A DNA stretch of 64,000 bases from Linnemannia elongata. Lineage: Eukaryota; Mortierellomycota; Mortierellomycetes; Mortierellales; Mortierellaceae. Position 1 is the first letter of the stretch, and every line of letters starts with the position of its first letter. The translations under genes were made by a program, and so were the position numbers. The notes beneath the pieces are model-generated. The model made no database searches. It worked only from the letters and a program-made list of their open reading frames with translations, and was not told the origin of the DNA. This document shows, in pieces, positions 1-13,564 of the stretch. The stretch is taken from assembly GCA_036320915.1 (NCBI GenBank), contig JAXBDG010000017.1:1178001-1242000 (forward strand), written 5' to 3'.

Positions 1-1786
1 AAATGTCTTTGATTCTCTAATGGCGGCAACAGTGTGGAGTAGGACAAATACATAAACAAACTGTTCCATCTTGCAACATGGAGCGTTGGATGATGGTTTC
101 GATAGGAGTTTTAACCGTTGTTCTTTTACCATTATTGCTTGCTTGTTGTTGTTTGCCACAGATGTTTCTTCTTGGTAAATGCGGCGTGCAGACCAAGGCA
201 TGGATGACAAAAACAAACCCCCCTTTGAGATATCAAAACAGTGCACAACAAGAAGCAGGAAAAAGGAGGCTAAGTATCCGACAGGAATCAACAATGAACA
301 AGGAAGTTGAGACAATTGACATGCTTGTACAAAAGAACATTATGGATAGCGATGACAAAAAAGAAGGCTAGAGAGTGAGAGATGTGCCATGGTTCGAGTG
401 CAAGGAGCCTAGGATGGGCACCCTTGCTGTCGCGTGTTGTACTCTTTCCATACCTTGCCTTTTGTTTGGCCCTATGCCATGTGCTAGGGAAGGTATCGAG
501 GGAGTTAGGAGAATCGGTACTTTTGAGAAAGTGTCGATAGCACTTGGGGAATACTATGTACCAGACAGACGCACCAAGTAAATGATACAGTTGCAAAGAG
601 GAGGATGCGCCGCTGTAATGAAGGTGGTGTGGATGTTGACGTCACTCAAACCATTTTCTTTGAACTTTTGCTATCATTTGCTAATGGGGAGGTTCTTTGC
701 TATTAGCTCAGGAAGGATTCTATAGCAGAGTCGAGAGCTATATGAGCAGCAATTGTGAGAAGGGGAAGGGGGGGGGGACCAAAGCTGGTAATGGATATGA
801 AAGGGACAAAAAAGGAGGTAGAGAACGACAGGAAGAAAGAGAAAGAGAGAGAGAGAGAGAAAGAAAGACAGCGTTCAATGAAAAGAAGTGACGGATGCGA
901 GCTGACGTGCGTGGAAGTGTAGATGGCGAAGAGGGCATGGTATCCGACCGGCCACCGTTTATCTTTGTCCTACTAGTGCGAATTGCGCTGCCATGGGTCA
1001 TATTCTCGTGTATGGTATAAGCCTATCTTTACAACAACGACAAAAGAACAAAGTGAGGAGGAGGATGATTCGTCAGACCGGGCCGGGATGGGCATAGGTC
1101 ACACGGACAGACAGCACATCCCGTCGTCCGTCCCTTTTTCTTCCTCATTTCTCATTTTTCTTTTTCGTCTTTCGCCCAATGTGCCCCATTGGAGCGAAGG
1201 CCCCTCCAGCGAATCATTTTTGATGTGATGATTACAACCTGTCCATTTATGGTTTGAATCAAACAATGGACATCACTTATGAATGAACTTGGTATGGTGA
1301 CTCCAGGAACACATTTCCACCCTTCCAACATATATGAAGTAGTCTCCTACATACTGCAAGTCTTCGAGTACTACGGTGCTTGTACTCACTTGACCCCAGC
1401 TTCGTTCATTGTTGAACACTTCCTTCCTTCCTCCCTTCCTCCCTTCCTCCCTTCCTCACCTTCTTTGCTCTCCTTTGTGCGGGGACTGGATCCACACCGC
1501 AGCCAATTTCCAATCTCAGCTCTTCTTTAAAAGCCCTTGTCAATTTCTTCTTTTTTTTGCCTTCTTTTCTTACAACACTCATTCACAACTCCTCATTTCA
1601 TTCCCTTTTCTTCAGTCATCCTCCCTACTCCTCCCTCTTCTCCTTCTCATTCCTCTTCTCCCGTCGTCTTCCTTCATTTTAATTTTTTTCTATTTTATTA
1701 TTCCTCTTGTTAAGTTCAACAACAAAACAAAAAAAAACACAACTTCAGATCATCGCTAATAACCAAGAACCAAGCCAAGTCAAGCT
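1..1786. other. Intergenic, no supported gene; pyrimidine-rich promoter region of the fungalysin gene at its right end
   Basis: No ORF here has a recognisable domain or convincing splice partners. An ORF at 78-371 (+) starts with a hydrophobic stretch, but nothing else supports it. A GA-rich microsatellite lies at about 829-868 and a CCTT/CCCTT tandem tract at about 1421-1456. Positions 1530-1720 are strongly C/T-rich, a common feature of fungal promoters just upstream of highly expressed genes. Confidence 0.5.
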
Positions 1787-4538
1787 ATGAAGTTCTCAAA
1801 GACTCAATCGTACTCGCTCTTCGCTGCAGTGCTCGCTGTCGCATCCGCCCACCGTGCCACCGTCCAGCCCTTCGGTCCTGAACTCGCCCAGAAGGAATTC
1901 CACACTCCTTCGTCCCTTTCTGAGAGCAACAACTTTGGCATCTACAATGACAACCATGCCTACTTCACCGGCTCTGCCTCCAACCCTGAGCGGGTTGCTT
2001 TGGACTTTGTCGAGCAAAAGTTGACCGATTCCGACTACATCGTCAAGAACGCTTACACCTCCAAGCACAACGGCGTCACCCATGTCTACCTCCGCCAGCG
2101 TGTCGATGGCCTCGAGGTCATCAATGGTGACATCAACGTCAATGTCGACAAGGACGGCAATGTCATCTCCTTTGGCGACTCATTCTACAAAGGTACCCGC
2201 CAGCAAAAGAAGTTGACTATCAAGCAGTGGCTCCAGCGTGAGGCCGAGAACTTGCAAGAGCAAGGACGTCAGTTGTCCTTTGGTGGATGGAGACACCGCA
2301 CTCAGGTAAGATTACTTTTTTTTTCAGTCTTGATGTAACCCATGTTATTTAATGTCTTGTCGTACAAGTGAACAAGAGACAAAACAACTTCCAAAGTGGA
2401 TACATTCATTCAGAACAACCCGTGGTGTTGTGAACGTATGGCCATGCAAGAGAGGAGGAGCAACTGCTGCCTTGCTTTTTTGTTTGTTTTCCTTCGCCCC
2501 CCTACTCCTTATTTTTCCTTGGTCAGTGTGACCTGGCTAGGCATGCGACAGCTTTAACCGCCCTTTTTTTTCTTTTCTTTTCTTTTCTTTCTTTCTTTTT
2601 CTTTCCTTGGACTACTTGCTGTTGACTCGTCGTCGTCTTTTTGCATGACACTTGATTGGCAAGGGGAGACAAAAGAGTGCCCCTGTTTTTTCCTACTTTC
2701 TTTCTTGTGTCGTGTTAACGTGTCGTGTCGTATTCATTCTCGTCAACCATCCCCTTCAAACTCCCTCCTCCCTGTTGTGCCTCCCTATTGCACACGTATC
2801 CGTTGTGTATGGTGTCATTTGGTTCTCCTCTTGAACAGCCCATCCTCAGTTTGAATGTCCTCCCTTCTTTCCCTCCTCTTTCTGCGCTATGGGTCACATG
2901 TGTCTTTCAATTCATTCAATCCTCAACTCTAAAAACAATATATTAATTGCTAACCTGGTGACCATTCTATCTTGGATCTAATAGCGCCACCAAGAAGAAG
3001 AGTCGTTCGACTCTGAGACAAAGGACACCATCTCACCCCAGGATGCTCTCCTCTCCTTTGCCCGCTACCTCAACGTCGAGATCCCCCGCCCAGAGGACAT
3101 GGACATCGTCTCAACAAACTCCCTTCGCTCTGACAAGGTCGACGTCGTTATGACAAACTGCCCTCTTACCGCTGACGGCAAAGTCCCCGTCTCCCAGGCC
3201 TACATCCAGACCGACGAGGGCACCCTCGAGCTCGTCTACGACTTCCAGGTCGAGATGAAGGACACTGACAACTGGTTCCATGTCCAGGTGAATGCTGAGA
3301 CTGGTAAGGTCGTCCAGGTCGTCGATTGGGTCGCCGATGCTACCTACAATGTCTTCCCTATGGGTATCAACGATCCTCATGACGGCAAGCGCAAGTTGGT
3401 CAAGGATCCTCATCATCTCCCCGCCTCCCCTCTCGGATGGAACCGTCAGTCCCAGAACAAGAACTTTACCACTACCATCGGAAACAACGTCTATGCCGGT
3501 GAAAACCGTCGTAACGGCAATGACTGGCAGAACAACCCTAAGCCCGAGGCTACTGTCGATGAGGACGGCGAGTTGGTCTTTGACTTCAAGCTCGACCTCA
3601 AGAAGGACCCCTCAACGTACATCGATGCCGCCGTGACCAACCTGTTCTACTGGAACAACCAGGTCCACGATGTCTTCCACCACTACGGCTTCGACGAGGA
3701 GTCGGGCAACTTCCAGGAGAACAATTTTGGCAAGGGTGGTCTTGAGAAGGATGCTGTTATCGCCAACGCCCAGGATGGATCTGGTTACAACAACGCCAAC
3801 TTTGCCACTCCTCCTGATGGTCAACACGGAAAGATGCGCATGTACGTCTGGGATGTTAGTGAGGTTCCCCGCGACGGCGATCTCGAGGCCGGTATCATCA
3901 TCCACGAGTACGCCCACGGTATCTCGACCCGTTTGACCGGAGGTCCCGCCAACTCTGGCTGCTTGGGTTGGGGCGAGGCAGGCGGTATGGGTGAGGGATG
4001 GGGCGACTTCTTTGCCACCTTGTTCCGCCAAAAGCCCGAACACGACTACGACTCTGTCTTTGACATGGGATCCTACTCGAACGACGGCCAGGGTATCCGT
4101 CGCTATTCCTACTCGACCTCGCTTGACACCAACCCCTCGACCTTCAAGATCATGGACGGACCTCAGTACTGGGGAGTGCACGCCAAGGGAGAGGTGTGGG
4201 CTGAGATGTTGTACGAGGTCTATCGCAACCTCAACTTGCGCCTGCCCTTCACCCAGGACTGGTACACCAACGACAAGACCAGCTACGCCAACACCTTGGT
4301 TCTTCAGTTGGTTACCGACGGATTGAAGTTGCAGCCCTGCTCGCCTTCGTTCATCCAGGCCCGTGATGCCATTATTCAAGCCGAGAAGATCTTGACCAAG
4401 GGCAAGTACCACTGCGATATCTGGAAAGCCTTCTCCAAGCGTGGATTGGGAACCAAGGCCAAGGTTGTCGGCGCCAACTCGCCTTGGGGCAGCACCCGTA
4501 CCGAGAACTTTGACGTCCCCAAGGCCTGTGATGTCTAA
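1787..4538 (+). CDS. Fungalysin-type secreted zinc metalloprotease (peptidase family M36)
   Basis: Two exons, 1787-2305 and 2985-4538 (phase 0), give about 690 aa. The start codon is followed by a classic signal peptide (hydrophobic core about residues 9-20, ending near an Ala-His). An FTP/PepSY-like propeptide follows, then the M36 catalytic domain. The zinc motif HEYAH is at about residues 480-484 and the third ligand is the Glu of GMGEGWGDF at about 510, as in fungalysins. These enzymes are secreted as zymogens and released autocatalytically; they digest extracellular proteins for nutrition. The single intron is 679 bp, long for this window, with a CAG/GTAAG donor and a TAG acceptor. The codons are strongly C-ending, suggesting high expression. 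Family assignment is firm; the substrate is unknown. Confidence 0.95.
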
Positions 4539-4962
4539 GCTGATGTTCTTTTTTAACGTTGTCCGATACCCCTTATTTTTTGAATGAGTCGTTTCTTTTC
4601 ACGTTTTTCCGTTTTTTGCCAACCACAGTGGAGGCGATGTGGATGATTTCTTGTTTCTCTCCTCGTTTTTGTATATTTATTTCCTCCGTTTTGTCTATAG
4701 CTAGTACTATTTTCTATTAAAGATATTTTTCAAATGAACATTGAGTGAGCGTTTCTGGTTTCCTAGTAATGCAATAATAGAGACTTATGGTAAATGTTTC
4801 TCGTCCTTGCCCTGAATGCGCCTCTCTGCAAACTCAAAGTTGACAAAGCAGTCCCATGTTTTCATTTTTTTTCTTTTTTTTTTCTTAGTCTTCTTGAACA
4901 AACAAGAGACATCTTTCTCTTTTCTTCAAACCCCATTCCGACTTCACATTTACATACCCACC
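4539..4962. other. 3' region of the fungalysin gene and promoter of the helicase gene
   Basis: The stretch is T-rich, with a TATTAAAG motif near 4715 that could serve in 3' end formation. A poly-T/pyrimidine tract at about 4861-4925 lies just upstream of the next start codon. No ORF in it is supported. Confidence 0.4.
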
Positions 4963-7240
4963 ATGGTCAGCGTAGCACCCGCAGGCTCCTGGGAGAGCCT
5001 CGAGCCCAAACTCTCCCCTCAAGTCCTCGACGCTGTCAGCACAATGGGCTTCACAGAAATGACCCCCGTCCAGTCCGGTGCCATCCCTCTCTTTATGAAA
5101 AACAAAGACGTCGTCGTCGAGGCCGTCACAGGCTCAGGAAAAACCCTCTCCTTCCTCATCCCCATCCTCGAAAAGATCCATCGTCGATCCCGGAAACTCG
5201 GCCCCACTGAAGTCGGCGCCATTGTCATCTCGCCAACTCGTGAGCTTGCGACTCAGATTACAAAGGTTTTGAAGGACTTTGAGCCGTTCTTTCAGAACAT
5301 CTCGCACCAGTTGTTGATCGGAGGCGAGACTAGTCTGGAGGAGGATATTGCGACTTTCCAGGAGGTGCATCCTGATATCTTGATTGGTACTCCAGGAAGA
5401 CTGGAGGATATTCTGTCGCAGAAAAGGAGTGGTGTGAATGTCAAGGAGTTGGAGGTTTTGGTTCTGGATGAGGCTGATCGCTTGTTGGATATGGGGTTCT
5501 CGGTCAGTTTGAACAAAATCATGTCGCTCTTGCCCAAGCAACGCCGCACAGGATTGTTCTCGGCTACTATGACAGATGGTCTGTCTGAGCTTGTCCGTGC
5601 TGGTCTCAGGAACCCTGTTCGTGTCGTTGTGAAGGTCGAGGATCTCGTCGGTGGCGGAGGACAGCGCACCCCTGCTTCGTAAGTTATCTCCTACGGATGA
5701 TATTTTTTTTCGACTATGCGTGAGGCGCATGTTGAACAATGACTAATTGTAAACTCATCGTTTTCATGACTAGACTTCACATTGGATACATTCTGTGCTC
5801 AACATCACAAAAGCTCCTCCTCCTAACACATCTGCTCCGCCAGGAAGCCAACAACAAAAAGACGATTGTGTATTTCGCCACATGCGCCAGCGTCGACTAC
5901 TTCTACAAACTCCTCTCTCGCCTCCCCGCCCTCTCCGACTTTGCGATCCACTCTCTTCACGGCAAGATGGAAACCAAGAAGCGTTCGCTCACCTTCAAAT
6001 CCTTCACCGACATCCCCGCAGGATCTCCAGGAGTGCTGCTTTGCACGGATGTTGCCTCTCGCGGACTTGATATCCCTGATGTCGACTTTGTGGTCCAAGT
6101 CGACCCTCCACAGGATCCCAAGGCGTTCACTCATCGTTGTGGTCGTGCTGGTCGCGCTGGTCGTGAGGGCAAAGCCGTGGTGTTTTTGGTCAAGGGCAAG
6201 GAGGAGACCTATGTCGATTTCTTGAAGGTCCGCAAGGTTCCTATTCAGCTGTGGGGATGGAAGGGTGGTCCAGAGATCATTGAAGATATGGAGGAGGAAG
6301 ATGAGGATGAGGAAATGGCCGGAAACAATAACGATGAGGGTGTGCTAGGAAAGATTGTCCGCGAAGAGCCTGAGGATGATGCTGAAAATGTCGAGTTTTT
6401 GAAGGAGCTGCAAAAGATTGTCAGGACGGATCGGGATCTGCACGACAAGGGAACTATGGCCTATGTGTCGTTCATCCGGAGTTACTCCAAGCATGAGGCT
6501 AGCTTTATCTTCCGGTCGAGAGATTTGGATTTGGGAGCTTTGGCGCGTGGATATGCCCTGTTGAGATTGCCCAAGATGCCTGAGCTCAAGAACGAAAAGT
6601 CTGGAGGCGGCATCCAAGGCTTTACCCCCGCCGACATTGATGTAAGTTGTCTTCTTGGGATTAGGTGCTCTGGAGTATTTTGTTCGAAATTAATTAGCTA
6701 TAGCATATGAGGCTGACAAAGAAAATGTTTTTTTGTGCGACCTTTACATAGATGGACAAGTACAAATACCAGGATAAGCAAAAGGAGGCGGTGCGCGTGA
6801 AAAAGTTAGCTGAGTACAAGGCGAAGCAGGAGCAGAAGGAAAAGGAGGCAGCTCTGAAAGGAGGCAACAATGACAAGAAGCGGAAAGCGATCAACAAGGC
6901 CTCTGCCTGGTCTGAGAAGCAGGAGGCCAAGGAGCGGAAAATGGATCGGCAACTGAAGAAGCAACGCAAGAGAGATTATCTCAAGCGGTTGGCGAACGGC
7001 GAGATCAAGGCCGGAGAGGGCAAGGAAGGTGAGGGAGATGATGATGATGATGATGATGAAGATGAGAAGGAGGATGCCAAGGACAAAAAGACTGATATGG
7101 GCGGCGATGAGGATGAGGATGATGAGGATAGCTGGGAGGCTCTTGCACGGGAGGAGAGGTTGGCTAAGAAGGTGAAGAAGGGCAAGTTGTCATCGAAAGA
7201 GTTTGACAAGGAAGTTGGCAATATGTTTGCCGATCTGTAA
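4963..7240 (+). CDS. SPB4: DEAD-box ATP-dependent RNA helicase Spb4/DDX55 (60S ribosome biogenesis)
   Basis: Three exons, 4963-5678, 5774-6641 and 6752-7240, give about 690 aa. Visible helicase motifs: AVTGSGKT (54-61), PTREL (91-95), TPGR (143-146), DEAD (169-172) and SAT (200-202) in exon 1. Exon 2 carries the second RecA domain, including SRGLD and [13 protein letters not shown]. After the helicase core come the [17 protein letters not shown] and [16 protein letters not shown] segments diagnostic of the DUF4217/Spb4-DDX55 group. Spb4 remodels pre-60S rRNA in the nucleolus. The tail is lysine-rich, then Asp/Glu-rich (7030-7130), and longer than in yeast Spb4 (606 aa). The start at 4963 (CCACCATGG context) is preferred over an upstream in-frame ATG in the T-rich leader because the homologous N-terminus begins there. 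Confidence 0.95.
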
Positions 7241-7790
7241 TTTTTTCTGTCCTCTCATACCATTTCATATTCATTATTGTAGACATTTTTCAACATTCTA
7301 GCATTATCTTCACTCATTAAAAAACCACCATTGCAATCATCAATGCAACCATTGCACATATCTCACTTCTGTACTTTTTCATTTGCTGCTCTGTTCATGA
7401 ACAAAAGAGTTTATTAGCCCTTTTTTTTTTCGAACAAAAAAGATGTCTCCGAAAGGACAGCCTAATAGAAGATTGCAGGACAAGGTTCAATGCCAAAATA
7501 GTACCAAAGATTAAAGTTCAGGTGGGATCCAAAATGAAAATGAAAGACACTGAAGAAAAAAAAAAGGACCAACGGCCGGTAACGACGGGATAGGAGGGGA
7601 AGGGGGATGGGAGAGGAAGAAGCCCTTTTCTCATCTTTTTTTGTTCTCGACCATCATCACTTTTTCTTTACTTTTACATCATCACCCCCTTTTTTTTTTG
7701 TCTCTTTTGACTCTCATTTCCAGTCGCTGTCATCGTCACAGACAACCCAATACCCCGAACAAGCGACTAGCAGGAACAAAGGACATCAGC

Positions 7791-7821
<31 letters not shown>

Positions 7822-8251
7822 CAGGCCAATCGTTTCGCACACTCACAACTACTCGGCTCCAACCCCAAAGGCGACAAAAAAAAAGTATGAAAAAAAACAA
7901 AAAGCGATTGGCACGTTTTTTTTTTGACATTCCTCGCTGACAGGAGCCCTAAGGGGGAGAGGAGATGTAGATTGCCAAGGGAGCGTTGAACTGAATGACT
8001 TTACTCTCATCAGCTAACCCTCCATGAACTCTTTTTGTTTACTCCCATCACACCCCCAATAGCTTGAGTGTCCCTCCTTTCAGGAACCAAAACCGAAACT
8101 AGGCCTATCAACTCCAAACCGTCATTTTATTCAGGAGACAGTCAGGCAGTTCTATCAAAATCAATCCCTCTGGAAAGAACAACAAAACTAGCCCACCCCC
8201 CCCCACTTCTCCTTGACACTACACCATCAACCAACCACAAACAAGTAGACC
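7241..8251. other. Intergenic; promoter of the GH47 gene, homopolymer-rich
   Basis: No supported gene. Long A tracts (about 7792-7814) and T tracts (7637-7700) create many spurious lysine- or phenylalanine-rich ORFs on both strands. The last 150 bp are C/A-rich and probably form the leader of the mannosidase mRNA. Confidence 0.45.
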
Positions 8252-11200
8252 ATGTTTAGCAGGGCCGAGAAGAGAGTCTCGGCGGCATACGTTTCTGGAC
8301 TCCCCACCCACGACATCGATGATGAGAACAAATACGCAAAAACTCCCATGGGGTTTCATGGCAAGGTAAAAAAAAAAAAAAAAGGTCTTGCAAAATTGTC
8401 TGTTACCCAGGGCTGTAACTGATCCGACAAAAAAACAAAAACAAAAAAGAAGAACGGGAAGGGGCTCTCTTTGTGTGATTTTGTGGTACTCTTTTTTTCT
8501 CAGGGGTAGACAGGGGCTGTGGGTCATGCGAGAGCTAACGATTGTTTTCTGTCGTCTTTTTCTGACAAATACTCATGCAATATATAGGGTCAGCCTCGAA
8601 GAAAGATCCGTAAACGCCATGCGGCACTGGTGTTGTGTCTCTGCACGGCGATGATCATGTTCTTGAAGTCCCACTCCGTCTCGGTTGGTTTCTCTTCCTC
8701 GTCGTCATCTTCGTCGGCGGCGGCGGGACTTGTCCAGCAAAGTCGTCAGGAAGGCGGTGGAGTCATGGCAGGAATCAACAAACAACCCAATCGTGCAGGC
8801 GTACCTGCCCCCGTCATTCCTGTCATCCCAAATAATGCGGCACCAATTCAAGTCCAGGATAATGGCAACGTAGTAGATCCAGCAGCAGCAGCAGCGGCAG
8901 CGGAGGCGGCGGCGGCTAGGAAGAAGAAGAAGAAGGAAAAGAAGAAGGCTGCGATCTCGTTGTTTGAGTTCCCGGGAGATGAAGAAAAGCCGGCAAAGAA
9001 GAACAGCAAGTCAAAGGCGCAGAAGGATAAGAAGAAGAAGAACGACAAGAAAACCAACAACAGCAACAAGCCCTCGACACCTAAGGCCGCTCCTCCTCCT
9101 CCACCACCAGTACCCAAACCTGTCGTTCCTGTGGTCCCTGTCCCACCTGTCGTCGCCAAGCCACAGCATGATTGGAGTATTCCTCAAGAGCCGGGTGTTA
9201 TTGGCGACAGTGCTGGAGGAATCGTTGCTGAGCCTCAGGCTGATGGTGAAGGAGACCAAGCTTTGATGGAGGATGAGGATGGCGAGGATTTAGTCGACGA
9301 GGCGATCCCACAAGGCAACAACCGGTTACATACCCAACCCGACACGATCCCAGGAGGAACACGAACAGGACCAGTATCACCGCTACCACCTCATGTGAAC
9401 CCAGCGATCTGGGAGGAACGCAAGAACCGTGTCAAGGCCGCCTTCTTACATTCATGGAGCGCCTATAAGCGGGACGCCTGGGGTAAAGACGAGTACCACC
9501 CGATCACCAAGTACGGTTCCAACATGATCCGCAAGGGCCAGGGCTTCACGATTGTTGATTCTTTGGACACTATCCTATTGATGGGTTTGGAGGCAGAGTT
9601 CCAGGAGGCCAAGGATTGGGTTAGGAACGAACTCGATTTCGATCAAGATGGAGAAGTCAACCTCTTTGAGACGACAATCCGTGTTCTTGGAGGACTGCTG
9701 AGTGCCTATGACCAGGCTGGAAAAGATCCCGTCTTCCTCCGTAAGGCTGTTGATCTGGCAGACAGGCTGATGGGTGCGTTCGAGACACCCACAGGAATCC
9801 CCTATGCGAGCGTTCACTTGCGGGACCGACGTGGTGTTCCTGGCCATGATCGTGGAATCAGTTCCACCGCCGAGGTGGCATCGTTGCAGTTGGAGTTTAA
9901 GTACTTGTCTTACTTGACGGGCGATGAGAAGTACTGGAAGGCAGTCGAGAATGTGGTGCTCAAGATTAAGGAGATGGATAGTCTGGATGGTTTGGTGCCG
10001 ATTTATATCAACCCGAACACAGGTCATTTCCAGGGAGGAGAGATTCGTCTTGGTTCCCGCGGTGACAGCTACTATGGTACGCCTCTTTCGATGCTTTTGT
10101 TTGTGTGTTTGTGTGTAAGACAATGTAACACCAACCATTGTGACGAATAATTACCAACACAGTTTTTCATGTTTTTCTTCAATTCTGTAGAGTACCTGAT
10201 CAAGCAGTATCTGCAGACGGGAAAGAAGGAGCATGTCTACAAGGAAATGTACGACGAAGCGATCGCCGGTGTGAAAAAGCACCTTCTCGGTCGAACCATC
10301 CCCAACAACCTCCTCTTTGTCGGTGAGATCTCCAAGTACAACCCCAAGAACCTCAGTCCTAAGATGGACCACCTCGTCTGTTTCCTTGGAGGAACCCTTG
10401 CCCTTGGCTCCACCAACGGACATCCTATCGATTCCTCGCAGCCGCGGTCTCGATTCTCGCACTTGCAGGAATCAGATTTCAAGATGGGCGAAGAGTTGAC
10501 GGAATCGTGTTATGAGATGTATCGCCAGACAGAGACAGGGTTGGCGGCCGAGATTGTATACTGGGTCCAGAACGCGGACCAGATCAAGGGCAAGACGGTG
10601 CAGCAGCATGCTCCTGGGTCGGACTTTATTATCAATGATCGGGATGGGCATAATTGGTTGCGTCCTGAGACCGTCGAGAGTTTGTTCTATCTCTGGCGCC
10701 TGACTGGCGATGAGAAGTACCGGTACGTTTGTTCTCTGAGATTTTTGATAGTTTGTTAATTTGTGTCCTCAACGCGTGTCGCGTTACACTGTTACACTGA
10801 AACTGAATCTCACCCATCTTTTATTTTTTTTTTCTTGTGCTCCCTTCTTTTCATATCCGTCAACCTTTTTTTTTTTTTTTTTTTTTTCCCTCTTTTCCGA
10901 ATAGCCATTGGGGATGGAATATTTTCGAGGCGATCGAAAAGTACAGCAAGGTCCCCACTGGAGGCTACAGCTCCATCCACGACATCCGTCAAGCGTCCGA
11001 TATCAACTTTTCAGACAAGATGGAGACATTCTTCCTGGCCGAGACGCTCAAGTACTTTTACTTGTTGTTTGGATCGAATGATGTGTTGCCATTGGACGAG
11101 TATGTCTTTAATACTGAGGCCCATCCTTTGCCGGTGTTCGTGCCGCCAACGAGGTTCTTGGCAAGGACTGCTCCTGGTGTTGGAGAGGAGAGGAATGGAG

Positions 11201-11793
11201 TTATGGATGAGGATGTTGATGTTGCCCCTGAGGATGAGGATGACGCTGAGGTGGTTGGGGAGGAGGAAGATGAGACTACTATCCCTCAAGGTGATGAGGA
11301 TGATGAGGAAGGGGCACAGTCAGAGGGAGAGCTGGAGGTTGGAGGAGATGAAGCAATTGGAGAAGAAGGAGAGGAGGATGGGGAAGTTGACCAGGTGGAT
11401 CAGGGGTTGGAGGATTTGGCGGTCGATGATTCGGAGGATGATGGGGAGGGTGAGGAGGTTGCTGAAGTTGAGGTTGATTATGAGGATGGTTCTGGCGCTG
11501 GTGAGGAGGAGGAGGAGGGAGAAGAAGGCGGAGAGGATGAACAGGATGGCGAGGAAGGTGAACAGGACGGTGAGGAAGGTGAACTAGATGGCGAGGAGGA
11601 GGGAGAAGGTGAAGAAGAAGAGGAGGAGGAAGAAGAAGGTGAAGAAGCGGAGGAGGAAGAGGAAGAGGAGGAGGAAATGGATGGCGAGGATGATGAAATA
11701 GAACCGGGTGATGCTGATGATGCTGATGTACCTGAGGAGGCGATCGAAGAAGATAATGTGGAGGAACGCGATAGCGACCGCGGCCTCCTGTAA
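8252..11793 (+). CDS. Class I alpha-1,2-mannosidase (GH47), type II membrane protein with long acidic tail
   Basis: Four exons (8252-8365, 8588-10076, 10191-10722, 10905-11793) give about 1007 aa. A basic cytosolic N-terminus (RRKIRKRH) precedes a signal-anchor at about residues 49-64, so the protein should sit in the ER/Golgi membrane facing the lumen. A Lys- and Pro-rich stem follows. The GH47 domain starts at about residue 310 ([14 protein letters not shown]) and includes [16 protein letters not shown] and the calcium-binding FNTEAHP segment near 780. GH47 enzymes trim Man9GlcNAc2 during N-glycan processing and ER quality control. Beyond the domain lies a ~200-residue, almost purely Asp/Glu/Gly tail not usual for yeast Mns1. 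The family is secure; whether it is the ER mannosidase I or an EDEM-like branch is not. The tail and the stem suggest a divergent member. Confidence 0.93.
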
Positions 11794-13564
11794 TTACAGT
11801 CACCATACACGATTCCCTTTTACTATAAAAAGCCCTTGCATAGACAACTTTTCTTCAGCGACCTTCATTCTCCCTTAAGAACAAATACAAGTCCATGACA
11901 AGATAAAAGGCAGAGGTTGATAAGGAAAAAAATGTGGAGAAAAGAACACACACAGACAAAGAACCAAGTTCTATGGTGAGAAAAAAAAGAAAAAAAAATG
12001 ACGGATACGACCCCCTTTTCCTTTTGTCCAGCTCCAATTGGATAGAAGAACATTGTTCGTTAGTAATCTGCATTGTTCAACCAAAGGGGCTCCCTTCCTT
12101 ATCCCTTTGTTTTTGTTTGTGTATGGAATTGGTATTCGTTGTAGTAGGCTGTGACAAAGACGATAGGTGTGAACTAAAGCGAACAATATCCACTAGGACA
12201 AATAAAAACCAAAGCCAGGCTTTGGGTGGCAGGGGCTTGACTTGTGGAGGAGAGAAAAACCAAAAAAGATGAGAGCAATCCCTCTTGTAAGAAGCAATCA
12301 AAGAGAATCAGGCGAGAGGGAACCTTGAAAAAAACAAACAAGAAAAGATGACAGGAAGGTATGGAGGAACGGTGAGAAGTTGGACTGGACGGACATATGA
12401 AAGACGTGTCCGACGGTCGTATGTTTGTTACACATACATAAGAGTGCGGGGGAAAGGAAAGGAGATGGGTTTTGTCCGGACTCGGGAAATCCGAATGAGA
12501 GTAACGAACGATGTAAGGGAGGAGGGTAACGAGAGGGAGACCAACCAGTAAGTGAGACACAAACATACAAACACACGAATGCAGCACACAAATAAACAAA
12601 TAGGAAAGAAATAGAGATGGCCAGAAGCATGTGAATGCATAGTACAAAGGCCCTGATCCAGGACTACAGTAGGGGGCTAGCACAAAGAGAGTGTAAAAGA
12701 GGAAGGAAATCTTGACGAATACGGCGCAAGAAAGAATGAGCAGAGGGAGTAGAGAGAGGGTTCCCATCTCTCACTATCTCTCTCACGCCCGTACTTGCTT
12801 CGGCCATATTGATACAACCCACGGAGTTAGAAAAGGGACCTCGGAGACAGGAAATCCGAAGGTGTGAAGGTGCGTGTATTCATTCACATAAGGTGCCGGA
12901 GTTAACTGTCCAGCTGGTCCGAGGGTATTATTATTTCGTAGAGTATGTAGTTCATTCATAGAAGATTGCACGTTGACTACTAGAAGGGGGGTCGTCAAGC
13001 TCAGTTTTGGTTGTAAGTTCAATATAAGGGCGAGAATGAAGAGAATAGAAAGCAAAGAAAAGAAAAGAAAGAAAAGAAAGAAGACGCAAAAGAATGAAAA
13101 AGAGAAGAAGGAGAGATCAGAAAAGATGTCTGTGGTGTTGTTGTTGTTGTGTATGAATATGAGTGTGTAATAACCCTTGTGGTGCATCGCTGTATGTCTC
13201 TGCTGCACATCGGATAAAACATACTACACAATTGGGAGACGTGAAGAAGGGACCATGGCATGGCATGACATGACAACAACATTCGTATTGATCGAATTGT
13301 GTGTGTGTTGTTATTGTCTCAAATGTGTAAGTCTCTTTTGCACTCACTTGCTCTTGTTCTTGTGCTTTTGTGTGTCCGTGTGTGCCTGTTGTCTGTCTCT
13401 CTATCCTTCACAGCTCGAATGAATATCAACAAAGGCCCCTTTAAAAGGGGGACGCTTCGACCTCTTCCTTCTTCTTCTTCTTCTCTTTCTTCAGTACCCT
13501 CACACTCTCCCCCTCTCCTCTCCTTCCCCCCTTTTCTTCTCACATCCTTACATATAACATAACC
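11794..13564. other. Intergenic; no supported gene, promoter of fumarate reductase at right end
   Basis: About 1.8 kb of purine-rich DNA (G/A-rich on the plus strand to about 12,760), followed by mixed sequence. ORFs on either strand lack domains and splice partners. The last 130 bp before the next gene form a CT-rich tract (13,455-13,550), typical of promoter/leader DNA in this window. Confidence 0.45.

Noticed and set aside
78..371. 97-codon ORF with a hydrophobic N-terminus at the left edge
   Set aside because: Poor codon bias, no domain and no upstream signal; could not be supported as a gene.
3612..4412. 266-codon minus ORF within the fungalysin gene
   Set aside because: Antisense shadow of the metalloprotease exon; low-complexity Val/Leu/Gly-rich product.
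11279..11810. Pro/His/Leu-rich and Ser-rich minus ORFs near 11.5 kb
   Set aside because: Antisense readings of the acidic GAG/GAT repeat tail of the mannosidase.
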